Assembly: GCF_029784135.1 (NCBI RefSeq)
Contig: NC_073746.1
Location: 102,068,515 to 102,132,514 of the forward strand
From: Toxorhynchites rutilus septentrionalis
Lineage: Eukaryota; Arthropoda; Insecta; Diptera; Culicidae
DNA length: 64,000 nucleotides
Direction: 5' to 3'
Shown: piece by piece, positions 12,471 through 23,962 of the stretch
Layout: each line of letters begins with the position of its first letter
How positions within the stretch are numbered: position 1 is the first letter of the stretch
The notes under the pieces: generated by a model
The model's database searches: none
What the model was told of the DNA's origin: nothing
What the model saw: the letters and a program-made list of their open reading frames with translations, nothing else
Position numbers and translations under genes: made by a program

Positions 12471-13737
12471 TAATATCTTAGTAGAAAATATTATTGCTGT
12501 ACATTTTGAAAACTTAACATGACGATGAGTGTGCACTAGATGAAAATAAAAAAAGTACAAAAAATAGAAGATGAAAATTCGACAAGTAAAAAACGTGAAC
12601 AGGTTCGTGCTAGATAATGTGTTTGAGCGTACGAGTCCTTCAGGCATGCTTAACATTGCTCTGTATTTTAAACATATACGTGATTTAACACGAAGGAAGT
12701 CATCATCAAATTCATGTCCAAACATGCTCCTAATATTTTACTGAATAATAAGCTTGCCCTTAAGTTACAATTTCATATGTGTCCTGAAAAACGTTAGATA
12801 TTGAATGATAATTTTCTCAAATTCTAATTTAATTCAAGAGATGACAAGGTATTTACATAACTAAATGAAGTGAACTAGAATAAAGTGAAGTAGAATAAAG
12901 TGAACTAGAATTAAAATAGAATTTACAAAATACTTGGTCATCTATGTGATGGCGTAAGAATTTGTTTTAAATTATTTCAGGAAACTTGATATGTTATTCA
13001 ATTTATTATAGATCTACAGATTTTCTCTCCAGCTGGACGAGTCTGCATTACCCAGCAATGAAGGTCTGTTGTTAGGGTATGTTCGATATATTAAAAATGA
13101 AAATATGTGACAGGAAAAGATTTTTGCTACATATATGAAGACCAGTGCTTGGAAATATCTCTTTCGCATCAATCATTTCAGCTGAATTTCAGACCGCATT
13201 TGATCATTATATCTTTGCATTCGGGATACTTGAAAATGAACCAACTCCAAACCTTACAACCCCAGCAAGCCACTCACAGTTGATTCATTCAGTGTCCTTC
13301 ATTCTCTTTCTCGTTCTGCTCGGAATGTGAACAAAAGGAAATATCCCTAGTTTTGTCATTCATTGATATTAATATACCGATTCATTCAATATCAACACCG
13401 TTCTCGGACACTGACAAAACGGTTAAATTCATCGAGAATGATAAGGAACTACAGAAAATTCTTAATAGTGACAACGAATGAGAAAGCGCTGAGGAGTGTG
13501 AAGGAATCGACAGTGTAAGCCGAAGAAGAGGCGTTTTCAAATTGTTCAAGCAATCAAGTTTTCGTTCTCAATTAAAATGGTTTCATTTTACATAGTGAAT
13601 ACGAGTATGAATATGAATTCCAACTGTCGGAAATGCTTCAAAAGACTCCAATCCCGAAATAAAAAAGTACCGTTTTAACTCAAATTCCGAACAATTAATT
13701 TTATAAACTAAATTTACCGAACATCAATGTATTTTGG
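12471..13737. other. Unassigned AT-rich stretch
   Basis: Only short imperfect direct repeats of a gaactagaataaagt motif at 12870-12915 are visible. No gene recognised. Confidence 0.4.
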
Positions 13738-13739
13738 TA

Positions 13740-15040
13740 AAGGGTGTGTCACATCAAATTGCATCAAGGAAAAAACGCTATAGAAATTCGTCCAGTAGAC
13801 CGATCCTTTTGAAAATTTTAGACAGTAAAATAAAAACTATTAAACAACTTTTGGCATTTTCTTTTTATTCAAACTTCGAGCCCAAGCCCGTATGCTCGCA
13901 CCTTCCTCTTCACCCCGTCCATAAGGTTCTGTACAACGTCAGGTTGTAGTTTTTTTTTTTGAACAGAAATCCATTTTCTCTTGAAGTGCGCTTCCGATTT
14001 GACAACTTTTGGGTTCTTCCGGAAGGCCTGCTTCATAATCGCCCAATATTTCTCTATTGGGTGAAGCTCCGGCGCGTTGGGCGGGTTCATTTCTTTTGGC
14101 ACGAAGGTGACCCCGTTGGCTTCGTACCACTCCAACACGTCCTTTAAATAGTGGCACGAAGCGAGATCCGGCCAGAAGATGGTCGGGTCCTAGTGCTGCT
14201 TCAATAGTGGTAGTAAGCGCTTCTGTAGGCACTCCTTAAGGTAAACCTGCCCGTTTACCGTGCCGGTCATCACGAAGGGGGCGCTCCGCTTTCCGCAAGA
14301 GCAGATCGCTTGCCACACCATGTACTTTTTGGCAAACTTGGATAGTTTCTGCTTGCGAATCTCCTCCGGAACGCTGAATTTGTCCTCTGCGGAGAAGAAC
14401 AACAGGCCCGGCAGCTGACGAAAGTCCGCTTTGACGTAGGTTTCGTCGTCCATTACCAGGCAATGCAGCTTCGTCAGCATTTCGGTGTACAGCTTCCGGG
14501 CTCGCGTCTTCCCCACCATGTTTTGCCTTTCGTCGCGGTTAGGAGCCTTCTTAACCTTGTATGTACGCAGGCCCTCCCGCTGCTTGGTCCGCTGGACGAA
14601 TGAACTTGACAAATTCAGCTTATTGGCGACATCCCGGACCGAACTTCTCGGATCACGTCTAAACTGCTTAACTACGCGCTTGTGATCTTTTTCACTGACG
14701 GAGCATCCATTTTTGCCGTTCTTCACCTTCCGGTCGATGGTTGGGTTCTCGAAGTATAGTTTTAGTACTCTGCTGACCGTGGATTGAACGATTCCCAGCA
14801 TCTTACCGATGTCCCGATGTGACAACTCCGGATTCTCGAAATGAGTGCACAGGATTAATTCACGACGCTCTTTTTCGTTCGACGACATTTTTCCAAATTT
14901 ACGAAAAATTGACAGTGAAGCATGGCCAACGTGATCTATACACTCTTATCTGATTATAAGCGAAAGCTGAAGATATAATTCCTAAAAATTAAATTTCTAC
15001 AGCGTTTTTTCCGTGATGCAATTTGATGTGACACACCCTT
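13740..15040 (-). mobile_element. DD37E Tc1/mariner element, family 2, copy 1
   Basis: 1301 bp, flanked by TA (13738-13739 and 15041-15042). TIRs begin aagggtgtgtcacatc at the left and inverted at the right, and stay similar for about 48 bp. The transposase lies on the minus strand. A second copy starts at 35985 and an older fragment at 19940. Confidence 0.93.
13869..14888 (-). pseudogene. DD37E transposase, full length with one nonsense codon
   Basis: The frame runs from ATG at 14888 (MSSNEKERRELILC) to a stop at 13869: 339 codons, the usual length for this family. A single in-frame TAG at 14190-14192 interrupts it. The copy at 36.2 kb has GAG (Glu) there. An N-terminal helix-turn-helix (ELSHRDIGKMLGIVQSTVSR) is followed by a second DNA-binding region. 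The first catalytic Asp is in VMDDETYV, the second in WPDLASCHY, and the Glu in LHPIEKYWA, with 37 residues between the last two. A lone premature stop suggests inactivation shortly after insertion. The copy could still be cross-mobilised because its ends are intact. Confidence 0.9.
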
Positions 15041-15042
15041 TA

Positions 15043-15609
15043 CTTATAAATGTTGTTATACGGTAGGGTATATCCTAACAATGTCGAGATTTTCATTATT
15101 CAATTATTTATAACATTGATGATCAGTAAATTTAGTATTTAAAAGTGTTCGAAATTTGAGTCTTTTCGGAATATAAATCAAAATTGTATAGGTTTATTTA
15201 GTTCTGTGATGAAAACTAAACAGTTTTAAAAATCTTAAATTAAAAATTAAATTTGTCAAAATTATTACAAAAGCCTCAAGACCATGTTGTATCATCATAT
15301 GTCACTCACTTGGACGCATTACACAAGGATTTTACTAAAATGTTTTTAGATCTTAAAAATTTTCGAATTCCTCAATGGATAATAAATCAGTACTATATCA
15401 CATCCATGGTATGATCCAAGGTGATAATGCATGATAAGTTGATTAGCACAGCACAGACGAGGCAGCAGTACAACTAAGGTTGTCACATGTTATGTCATAG
15501 TTATAACGAAACATTGAAAAACAGTATCCTGCGATGTGAGACATTGCTGAAAAATATCTCCTCGTTTTTACAAACAAGGCGAAGCCGAAGGAACCATTTG
15601 AAAATCGAC
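15043..15609. other. Unassigned AT-rich stretch
   Basis: Nothing recognised between the DD37E element and the LINE that follows. Confidence 0.4.
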
Positions 15610-17292
15610 GAACGCGGAGGCTTAAGGCTTTAACTAACCAATATTAATCCAATGCTGTTGGTTTGGATAATATTCCCATCATGTTTATAAAAATTGTTCT
15701 TCCGTTGACTTTGCCCCTTTATAAACATTTATTTAATAGTATAATTTCTTCGTCTGTCTATCCAAAAGCTTGGGAAAGAGGTAAGATTATACCTATCAAA
15801 AAGAAAGGAAATTGTTCTTTTGTGAATAATCTACGCTCCATCAGTACTTTATGTGCTTTCTCGAAAGTTTTCGAAAAGATGATCAAATTTCAAATTTCGA
15901 AATATGTTGATGATAATAATCTTCTGCATCCATTACAATCCGGTTTTCGTACTTGTCATAGTACACATACTGCATTAATCAAAGTCCATGACGACATAGC
16001 TCGTGCGATTGACAAAAAAGGCATTGCTATTCTGCTTCTGATTGATTTCGCTAAAGCCTTTGATGGAGTGTCACATTGCAAACTCGTTAATAAGCTAATT
16101 AACTTCAATTTCTCACAAAACTCTGCCAACCTGATTAGATCTTATCTATCCGGACGAAGTCAAGCTGTGTTTCACAATGGAATCATGTCTCCTTTCGGTT
16201 ATATTGAATCAGGTGTACCCCAGGGTTCAATCCTAGGTCCTCTATTGTTTTCGCTTTTCATTAAAAACTTACCATCTACTCTCGAGTTTTGCTCCATTCA
16301 TATGTTTGCCGACGACGTCCAAATATATTTGTGCACTCCCGTCAATGTTAATTTGGCGGACATGGTTAGAAAAATCAATCACGACTTGAGGAATATTCTG
16401 CAATGGTCCCGGACAAACCTACTTTCAGTAAATCCTATGAAAACGAAAGCAATGCTTATTTGCAAACAGAAAACTACACCTACACCACCTCCAATAATTT
16501 TTGATGGACAAGTTGTTGAATATGTCGATAAACTAAATAATCTGGGTGTTATAGTTACATCTAATTTGTCATGGGATGTTTTCATCAATTCACAATGTGG
16601 TAAGATCTACGGCGCCTTAAAACGTTTGAATTTAGTGACTAGGCATTTGGAAACATCTACGAAAATAAAATTATTCAGGTCGTTGATAATTCCTCATTTT
16701 TTGTACGGAGATTTCATTTACATTAATGCTTCTGCGGCCGCACTCAACAGACTAAGAGTTACTTTGAATTCATGTGTAAGATATGTATATAATTTATCGA
16801 GATGTTCCAGTATTTCACACTTACATAGTACTTTATTAGGATGTAGTTTCACCAAATGTTATGTGTATCGTACATGCAACATGCACATGAACTTCTTCAA
16901 AATTGTTGAAAGTTGCGTGCCACGGTACCTATTTGAACAACTTCAGTTTATGAGAAACACGAGAACCATAATTTTTTTAATTCCACAACATTCATCTGTT
17001 TACTATGGGCAATCAATGTTAGTGAGAGGTGTTGTATATTGGAATCGCTTATCACCTGCTCTTAAATCGTCTATAACTATTTCTAGCTTCAAAAGGGGTC
17101 TACTCGGGGAACTTGATCGCATGCAATAAAGGATTTGTTTGAATTAAATTGAAAATTCAGGAACTTGTTATGAAAGTTTGTAATGATATGTTAATTTTTT
17201 TTATCAGAATATTCCCCCACAGTGTAACGTAGTCGAAAAGGATTTTTTTTCCTCAAGTTACATGAATAAAAAATAAATAATCAAATAATCAA
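15610..17292 (+). mobile_element. 5'-truncated LINE with open RT ORF
   Basis: Homology to LINE reverse transcriptase begins abruptly near 15610-15650 in the fingers region (NAVGLDNIP), so the endonuclease and ORF1 are missing, as expected of 5' truncation. After the ORF stop a roughly 150-bp 3' UTR ends in an A-rich tail with ataaataatcaaataatc at 17263-17290. A target duplication was not identified. Confidence 0.78.
15663..17129 (+). CDS. LINE reverse transcriptase (C-terminal part), open frame
   Basis: This enzyme copies LINE RNA at the target site. The 488-codon frame has no internal stop. Motifs in order: KGNCSFVNNLRSIS (RT motif 2 region, about residues 48-61), IDFAKAFDGVSH (first catalytic Asp, about 127-138), ESGVPQGSILGPLLFSLF (about 182-199) and FADDVQIYL (catalytic Asp pair, 215-223). 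A thumb with NPMKTKAMLI and YVDKLNNLGVIV follows. There is no RNase H domain and the C-terminus ends soon after a WNRLSPALKSS segment. Layout fits the CR1/Jockey group; the exact clade is not assigned. The listed ATG is only the first Met of a truncated protein. Functional on its own only if supplied in trans with endonuclease. Confidence 0.8.
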   Translation: MDNIPIMFIKIVLPLTLPLYKHLFNSIISSSVYPKAWERGKIIPIKKKGNCSFVNNLRSISTLCAFSKVFEKMIKFQISKYVDDNNLLHPLQSGFRTCHSTHTALIKVHDDIARAIDKKGIAILLLIDFAKAFDGVSHCKLVNKLINFNFSQNSANLIRSYLSGRSQAVFHNGIMSPFGYIESGVPQGSILGPLLFSLFIKNLPSTLEFCSIHMFADDVQIYLCTPVNVNLADMVRKINHDLRNILQWSRTNLLSVNPMKTKAMLICKQKTTPTPPPIIFDGQVVEYVDKLNNLGVIVTSNLSWDVFINSQCGKIYGALKRLNLVTRHLETSTKIKLFRSLIIPHFLYGDFIYINASAAALNRLRVTLNSCVRYVYNLSRCSSISHLHSTLLGCSFTKCYVYRTCNMHMNFFKIVESCVPRYLFEQLQFMRNTRTIIFLIPQHSSVYYGQSMLVRGVVYWNRLSPALKSSITISSFKRGLLGELDRMQ

Positions 17293-17699
17293 TATTAAAC
17301 CGTATTTTTATATTCTAGTAGTTGTGGATAGATTGGTTTGCGATTTGAATGTTTTTATAGTTTGTGAGTAATTTGTCTTAATAATAATTTATTACACTTG
17401 ATATTTACTAAATTTTATCTCTATTTATTTTGTTGAATATGATGAGAAAATATTTTTTTTCTGTATTATAGTGACTTTCATCACTTCTAGCTGATTTGTC
17501 ACATTACTTCCATTTTTTGGAAGAATTTCGGGAGTGTGAATTGAACTCGTGACCTTTTGCGTGAAAAAATAATGTCGACTTTATTCATTTATCCAATGCA
17601 ATGCAATGTTTTTAAACTGATAATTATTCAGTAAGAAAAAAAATCTAAAGATAGGATTTCCAAAGAAATTTGGCTATGGGGGTCTAAGGCATGACTTAA

Positions 17700-17744
17700 T
17701 TCTGGATAAGGGGTCTCTTGCCCAAAAGTGTTTGAGAACCCCTG
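17700..17744 (-). repeat. Possible hAT terminus
   Basis: Reading the minus strand from 17744 gives caggggttctcaaacac, which resembles hAT TIRs of the CAG-GGTTCTCAA type. No partner end or TSD was found. Confidence 0.35.
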
Positions 17745-17821
17745 ATTCAAACCATCTTATTGTGCCAATATGTAAATAAGGTAAAAAAAAATAAAGTTAA
17801 TAGTTAAAATGTGTTGGCGTA

Positions 17822-18008
17822 TTATTTCGTCGTTGTCATTCAATCGAGAAGTAGTCACGTCGATATTCTGAATTTGAAACACAGCCATATCGCTTCCCTT
17901 ATTCACGGACTTTTATTTGTATTTACTGCTTTTCGTCGAACAGCGGAACTCAACAATAATATGAACATTGAATGTTTTGCTCAGCTGAGGCGAATATGGT
18001 ACTACCCA
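17822..18008 (+). repeat. Left arm of a long inverted repeat pair
   Basis: The sequence from cgtcgttgtcattcaatc to gaggcgaatatggtactac matches the reverse complement of 21204-21386 over roughly 185 bp with moderate divergence. Shared landmarks are attctgaattt/cgaaacaca, aatatgaacattgaatgtt and gaggcgaatatggtacta. These could be the arms of a foldback-like element, or two copies of one repeat in opposite orientation. Confidence 0.65.
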
Positions 18009-19220
18009 ACGGTTTGCAGTCCGTCAACGTCTGCGTCACTGATATTTGTGAATGGTTGTCCGTTTTTATATTGGATATTGTTGTGATCGTGTTTTCCATC
18101 TGCAACGCAAGACGGTAAAAGCTTCAGATCACCGCATGGGCCATGAACCATGTTTGTGGGAACAATATCAAACACTAACCCATATTCCGGAATCCGATTG
18201 GTCTGAAAGCCGATCGAATTCCACGATTCCAACAAAATCGACTTTTGCAATCTGTTCGACTCAAATTTAATCGATCTATGGAAATGAGGCAACCTTGCCT
18301 TGATGAAAAATAGAAGTTGTGGAGCAATTTAACATTGATTACATTTGAATGAAGATTATTATTTCATATTATTTGAATACCTAGATCACATAGTCCTGAC
18401 CCTACCTCAATTTTGTTTTTTCTCTATATGTTTTAACTACATTTCTGCTAAAACTTTATCCATAATATAAAAATATTATCAGACACAATTTTCGTACACG
18501 AATTTTACCCACTCGCAGACAATGTGCTACTGTGTTACATACAAAATAAAGGGTATAGCTAATTTCCATCGATATTTTTGGTTTTAAAAGCGTATTTATT
18601 CCGCCCGAAAATCCGTTTTTTTTTTTGCACAACAATAGAACACGAATCTCAATGTCGTCTATGTCAAATTGCCTTGCATTATCACATTATCACCTCCTGA
18701 TTGGATTTCAGTCGAACGGATTACAGAATGAAAAATGCGATCAGTTCGCGTTAGTCTGACTCGATCATATTTCAGAATATGGGTGAGTAGTTGTTGCACA
18801 ATGCACACGTTGATCAGTGGATGGATCTGGAATTTCCGAGGCAATTACACTACCGATTTCCATAACAATGCATTACGTTTTACCCTGGCAATTACAAAGG
18901 CTGTGTCAGCGTTGCTTTTGATAGCTTCTCGCAGGTGAATTTATTCGTCCTCATGCTGCTTCTGTCGATTGTGTCGTAGGAATCGCAGTTGTTCGCCCCA
19001 TGCCTTCGCGTACATGCCAACCATGCATTGCATGCATTGCCCTAGCTGCGTTGAATCAATAAAAGTCCATCGAGCTCTCTTGTTTGTTTCGTATTTTTTA
19101 ACTACATATTCATAAGTATTAATTCGAATCACTGAATCAATACACGTGTTCTCCAGCTGATAACTAATCTGGATTGATGACAATAGTGTGAACAACATTT
19201 TTCTATCCAAGCATGTGGGA
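18009..19220. other. Unassigned stretch inside the inverted repeat pair
   Basis: No domain-bearing ORF. Sequence at 18470-18500 (tatcagacacaattttcgt) resembles 23971-23995. A cluster of catgcattgcatgcattgc at 19023-19042 is a short internal direct repeat. Confidence 0.35.
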
Positions 19221-19402
19221 TTTTCTTGTTCTTGGATGGCATTAACGTTCCCAGTAGAACTTTTGCCTTCTCAACGTAAGTATTACTTGCGTAATTTTTT
19301 ATTTGTAGTACTTATTTGAGATTTCTATGCCGAATAACACGCCTTGAATGTATTCTGGAATGGAAAGTTCCAGAATACGCGTGACCACAGTGCAAGTCGG
19401 AA
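19221..19402 (-). mobile_element. Feilai-like SINE relic (3' part)
   Basis: The reverse complement matches the body and 3' half of the SINE at 59551-59833: cttgcactgtggtcacgc, acattcaaggcgtgttattc, ggcatagaaatctcaa, acgcaagtaata and acgttgagaaggc, in the same order. The tRNA-like head with boxes A and B is missing. Confidence 0.75.
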
Positions 19403-19939
19403 GACGAAAAATGCTTATTATTAGCTTTAGACGAATTGAGGTCACTTTCGCATATGTGGGTGAAAGTTCGATGAAGCATACGTAGCGCCCTTTGTCATTC
19501 AACAACGCAAATAAATTCGTCCTGTTGGAAAATTGAGCGGCAGTTAATTTTTTAACTTGGGTTTTGTGTTTACAAAAATTCTGAGATCGCGAGATAAAAA
19601 ATAAAAATTGGGACGGGATTAAAAGGATGAAAATTTGGGTTATTATGTTATTATGCGCATGTATTATCGTATCTAAAAATAATGTGTACGTTATTCGAAA
19701 GTAACCGCCAAAATCGGTTTAAAACGTTAAATTTGATAGGCATCATTATTTTTTCTCTATGCAGAAGATTAGCGGAAAGATTCGGTGAATCACTTTCGTA
19801 CGAAGAAAACTCCAGTTAGTTATGGAATTGTTGTGAAAAAAATTGCAGCAAGGCACTTAATCTGGAAGAACAAGAGCAACAACTTTCTTTTAACCGTATT
19901 TATATGTTTGTTGTAATCAATTAAATATTTGACCTTGTA
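19403..19939. other. Unassigned AT-rich stretch
   Basis: Nothing recognised. Confidence 0.35.
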
Positions 19940-20232
19940 AAGAGTGTCCCAAATCAAATTGCATCGCAGAAAAACGCTGCAGAAAAATAGTGTTTTCTCT
20001 TGAAAATTTGAAGAAGTTGAGAGTGTACTATTTACAATGTGATTTTATCGCAGTCAGTTTTTCGAAAATTGGGAAAAAATGGCGTCACCCGTCGCGAATT
20101 GATTTTGCGCAAGCAACTGGAAAATCTTCAACTCTCTCATCGGGACATCGGAAAATTATACGGAATCGTGCAGTCAACGGTTAGTCATCTGATTAAACGT
20201 CATCGAACGGAAGGAGAAATGCGATCAGAATG
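19940..20232 (+). mobile_element. DD37E element 5' fragment
   Basis: The left end (aagagtgtcccaaatcaaat, preceded by TA at 19938-19939) is a diverged form of the family-2 TIR. The frame at 20039-20225 reads RRELILRKQLENLQLSHRD followed by IGKLYGIVQSTVSHLIKRH. This is close to the transposase N-terminal helix-turn-helix of the 13.7-kb copy. Everything after about residue 50 of the transposase is lost. Confidence 0.8.
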
Positions 20233-20494
20233 GATGTCATATAATAGCGAATTCGTTTTTAAAACTGAGTTAGTGCCACACTGACTCTGTAATAAAAAAA
20301 ACGTTTTCAGTTTCACGAATGCGGTGGTTTGTTGGTGTGCGTTACATAGTCTGATTTGTTTATATTAGCTATGATAAATGTGCAGTGTCGACATCTGGTG
20401 GTGATATTAGTGCTTGGGAGGTATTTTTTTCTCTATCAGATCAGAAGGGCCAAATGCATAAAAGTTTGAATGAAATTTTCTACTTCATATTGTT

Positions 20495-20497
<3 letters not shown>

Positions 20498-20560
<63 letters not shown>
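20498..20560. repeat. (TA)n microsatellite
   Basis: An uninterrupted run of about 31 TA dinucleotides. Confidence 0.97.
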
Positions 20561-20563
<3 letters not shown>

Positions 20564-20650
20564 CTCGTGGCACGATGTTCATGGTCGAACTCCTCCGAAA
20601 CGGCTCGACCGATTTTAATGATATTATATTCAAAAAACTTGGTAGGAATT
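20561..20650 (+). repeat. Dispersed repeat end after (TA)n
   Basis: aatctcgtggcacgatgttc, then gaactcctccgaaacggc and tcgaccgattttaatga. This arrangement downstream of a TA tract is a common feature of insect interspersed repeats. I cannot assign a class. Confidence 0.45.
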
Positions 20651-21203
20651 GAGAATATGTCGTGAGCTATATATGATACCGCTAGGATACCGATTACTTT
20701 ATATTTAATACCGATTAGGGTGGGCTTATGCAAAAAAAAATCTGAATAATTTTGTTTTTGTATTTTTTGCATAAATTTGGCTTAATACATATAACCATAT
20801 ACAACCAATTTTTACCCCTATCTCCTATTTTTAATCGCGATATTTGTATTTCTATATAAACAATATATATAATACAAAAGTATAACATGTTGCTGGATGT
20901 ATTCGGTTGGATGACAAAAGCGAGGATAGCCTTATACGCGTTTTTTTTAGTTTGATTAGTCGACAAAATACGCTCTGAGCAAAAGGATAGAGTAATTTCT
21001 TCGGAAATTCTAGATCTATCTACTGATCAATTATCCTCCTGTATTCTAAAGTCCGATCGAATCAGAACTACCTGAACGAATCGCAACTCAAGATCAATCG
21101 AGTTGTGCAACGGTGACAGCCTTGCCATGCAATTCGACATTTAGCTATATCTGTGAAGTGCAAATGGTAAAATATCAACAAGTATCATTGACATCCCAAA
21201 TCA
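20651..21203. other. Unassigned AT-rich stretch
   Basis: Nothing recognised apart from A/T runs. Confidence 0.35.
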
Positions 21204-21386
21204 TTGGATAGTACCATATTCGCCTCAGCAAACATTCAATGTTCATATTAATGTCAAGCTCTGCAGGTTCAGTGAAGAGCAATAAAGACATTTGCAAGTC
21301 TGTGAAAAAAGGAAACAATATGGATGTGTTTCGAATTCAGAATACCGATTTGAATACTCCTTGATTGAATCACTACGACGACATAA
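21204..21386 (-). repeat. Right arm of the long inverted repeat pair
   Basis: Reverse-complement match to 17822-18008; see that entry. The arms are separated by about 3.2 kb that contains a SINE relic, a DD37E fragment and a (TA)n tract. Confidence 0.65.
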
Positions 21387-21575
21387 TGAGGTACCGAATT
21401 GGCCTGAACATTAGCTCCAATGAAGTTGTTTGGCGTATCTTTGGTTTCACAATTCATGAACGAAAATGGTGTGATGAAATGAAAATGAAAATGTTTTTTT
21501 TTATTTTTTGTTCGAGTTTGCTTGGTGGTCATCGTCTAAAGCGCTCCATTTTCTGAATATCATAGATCTCATCCC

Positions 21576-23701
21576 CCTCAAGCTGGGTATCGAATTCTCT
21601 ACGGAGAAAACTGAAATGGTCGTTTTTTCTAGGAAGCACGAACCCGCCCAATTCCAGCTTCACCTATCCGGCAAAACGATCCAACACTCTATGTTTTTCA
21701 AATACCTGGGTGTATATTTTGATTCTAAGTGTACCTGGGGGAGACACATTGCGTATTTGAAAGAGAAATGCCAGCAAAGAATCAATTTTCTCCAAACAAT
21801 TACCGGAACATGGTGGGGTGCCCATCCAGGAGACCTCATTCAGTTGTACAAAACAACGATATTATCAGTGTTAGAATATGGCAGTTTTTGCATCCGATCA
21901 GCTGCCAGGATTCATATTCTCAAGCTGAAGAGAATACAATATCGTTGCTTGCGTATAGCCATGGGGTGTTTTTGCATTCGACACATACGATGAGTCTCGA
22001 AGTTTTGGCAGGAGTACCCCCGCTTACTCTTCGGTTCACAGAATTATCCTACAGATTTCTCATCCGTTGCAAGATCATGAATCCATTGGTGATTGATAAC
22101 TTCGAAAATCTACTCCAACTGACTCCTCAGTCAAGTTTTATGTCTATATACCATGAGTACCTTACCCACGACGTGCACCCTTCACCAGGCATCTCCAACC
22201 AAGTTTGCTTCCCATACTTCTGCAATTCCTCTGTCATTTTTGATCTGTCCATGCGACAAAAAATTCATGGAATCCCAGATCACCTACGCTCCAATTCTAT
22301 TCCGCCGATATTTTCGGCAGAATATGGGAAAGTTGGATCTGATAAAATGTTCTTTACTGACGGTTCATTCATAAACGGGTCCACTGGCTTCGGCATCTTC
22401 AATGAAAATTCCAGTGCCTCTTTCAAACTCAAAGATCCTTGTTCCGTGTATGTCGCTGAACTGGGTGCGATATATTACGCATTAGGAATCATTGAAACAT
22501 TGCCCATCGACCACTATTTTATTTTTTCAGACAGTCTCAGCTCAATAGAGGCAATCTGCTCAATGAAGGTTGATAAACGCTCATCTTATTTCCTAACTAG
22601 AATAAGACAACTATTGAGTGTTTTGGTCGAAAAATTATTCAAGATTACCTTAGTATGGGTTCCCTCTCATTGCTCGATTCCGGGGAATGAGAAAGCGTAC
22701 TCGCTAGCTAAGGTGGGCGCTTTAGAAGGCACACTTTTTGAAAGGCAAATTGGTTATAATGAATTTTTCCACATTCCTCGTCAGTATACGCTCGTAAGTT
22801 GGCAGCGCATGTGGAGTGAAGATGAGTTCGGTCGTTGGTTACACACGATTATCCCTAAGGTCTCGACGAGTGCATGGTTCAAGGGATTGAATGTAGGTCG
22901 TGATTTCATTCGCGTGATATCTCGGCTTATGTGCAATCACTACAACCTAAACGCGCATCTCTATCGCATTGGGCTCGCAGCAAACAATCTTTGTGATTGT
23001 GGCGATGGTTACCACGACATCGAGCATGTTGTCTGGTCGTGTATCCGGTTCCATGCTGCTCGCTCTCAGCTCTCTAGAGCACTGAGAGCACAAGGCAGAC
23101 AATCGGATATCCCCGTCCGGGATATCTTAGGTAGCCGGGATCCTGATCTTCTGCTTCATCTATACCTGTTCCTCAGAAACGCCGATGTCAACGTTTAATG
23201 ATGTTTCCTTCGTTGTGTCCCCGTTTCATATCCCTCCTATCCGATCGATAAACTTTTACTTAGTCGCGGCAATACATACACACACTCTTTACAGATGCAC
23301 GGGCCGAAGGTTGTGCAGTCCACTGATTATTCAACAAGAGCCAAAGGTTGTATCGCTCATGACAACTCTACACGAGCTGATGATTGCGCCGGTTAGTGAC
23401 CATTCTATCCTGGATTCCTCGAGTCGAGAAAGACGCACCACGCTAGATATGGCGTTGCTGATTAATGGTCAGCTGCATCCCAATAGGAAGTATCCCGTGT
23501 CGGGCACACGTACAGAGCATCGAAGACTGCGACATACCAATTATGAGAACACTTGTAATACTAACCTCGAGTCAACCGCGAGTAATCGGTTACATATTAC
23601 TAACATAGTCTAAGCAAACATTGTCAAAATATTGAACTCCCGGCCCCGTTAGGCTGACGCCATATGAGCTTTAATAAAATATATATTTTGGATAAAAAAA
23701 A
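21576..23701 (+). mobile_element. RNase-H LINE, 5'-truncated, copy 1, with TSD
   Basis: Homology to the copy at 48.9-51.7 kb starts at ccctcaagctgggtatcg (21575) and continues to the A-rich end after ttttggataaaaaaaaa. The element is flanked by a duplication of at least 12 bp, atagatctcatc (21562-21573 and 23702-23713). This fits target-primed reverse transcription with 5' truncation inside the RT. Confidence 0.9.
21578..23198 (+). pseudogene. LINE ORF2 C-terminus: RT thumb, RNase H, zinc finger
   Basis: The frame opens in the RT thumb (LGIEFSTEKTEMVVFSRKH, then FFKYLGVYFDSKCTWGRHI). Two extra T's in a T run near 21967-21972 shift the frame; reading then continues in another frame to the stop at 23198. 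The RNase H domain follows: FTDGSFINGSTGFGIF, YVAELGAIYYAL, FIFSDSLSSIEA and WVPSHCSIPGNEKAYSLA. The last motif normally has Asp; here it is Tyr (codon at 22698-22700), while the 50.7-kb copy has Asp. The end carries a CCHC-like motif, CDCGDGYHDIEHVVWSC. RNase H plus this thumb suggest the I/Loa group (inference). Not functional because of truncation, frameshift and the lost Asp. Confidence 0.88.
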
Positions 23702-23867
23702 ATAGATCTCATCTCCACATCACACTCGGGTTCGGGAAGTCCATTTTCCCACGGTCCAATGCAATACACGATCAAACCATCACGTATCTGCTCGATATTC
23801 ACGTGGAATCTATCCTTCATCGATCACAATCGATTAATTTTATGGATCGTTAAAACATTGAAACAAA

Positions 23868-23962
23868 CTTACAATACATTAGTTATTTTTTATTCAACAG
23901 CCAAAATATTCACTGGAAGTAAATTATATGGCAGAACAACGTTTGCCGGGTCAGCTAGTACA
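23868..23962 (-). repeat. CTGACCCGG-type dispersed repeat, reverse copy
   Basis: The reverse complement begins actagctgacccggcaaacg and matches 10495-10580 along its length. Confidence 0.75.

Noticed and set aside
20385..20618. ORFs through the (TA)n tract (IYIYIY repeats)
   Set aside because: Artefact of translating a dinucleotide repeat.
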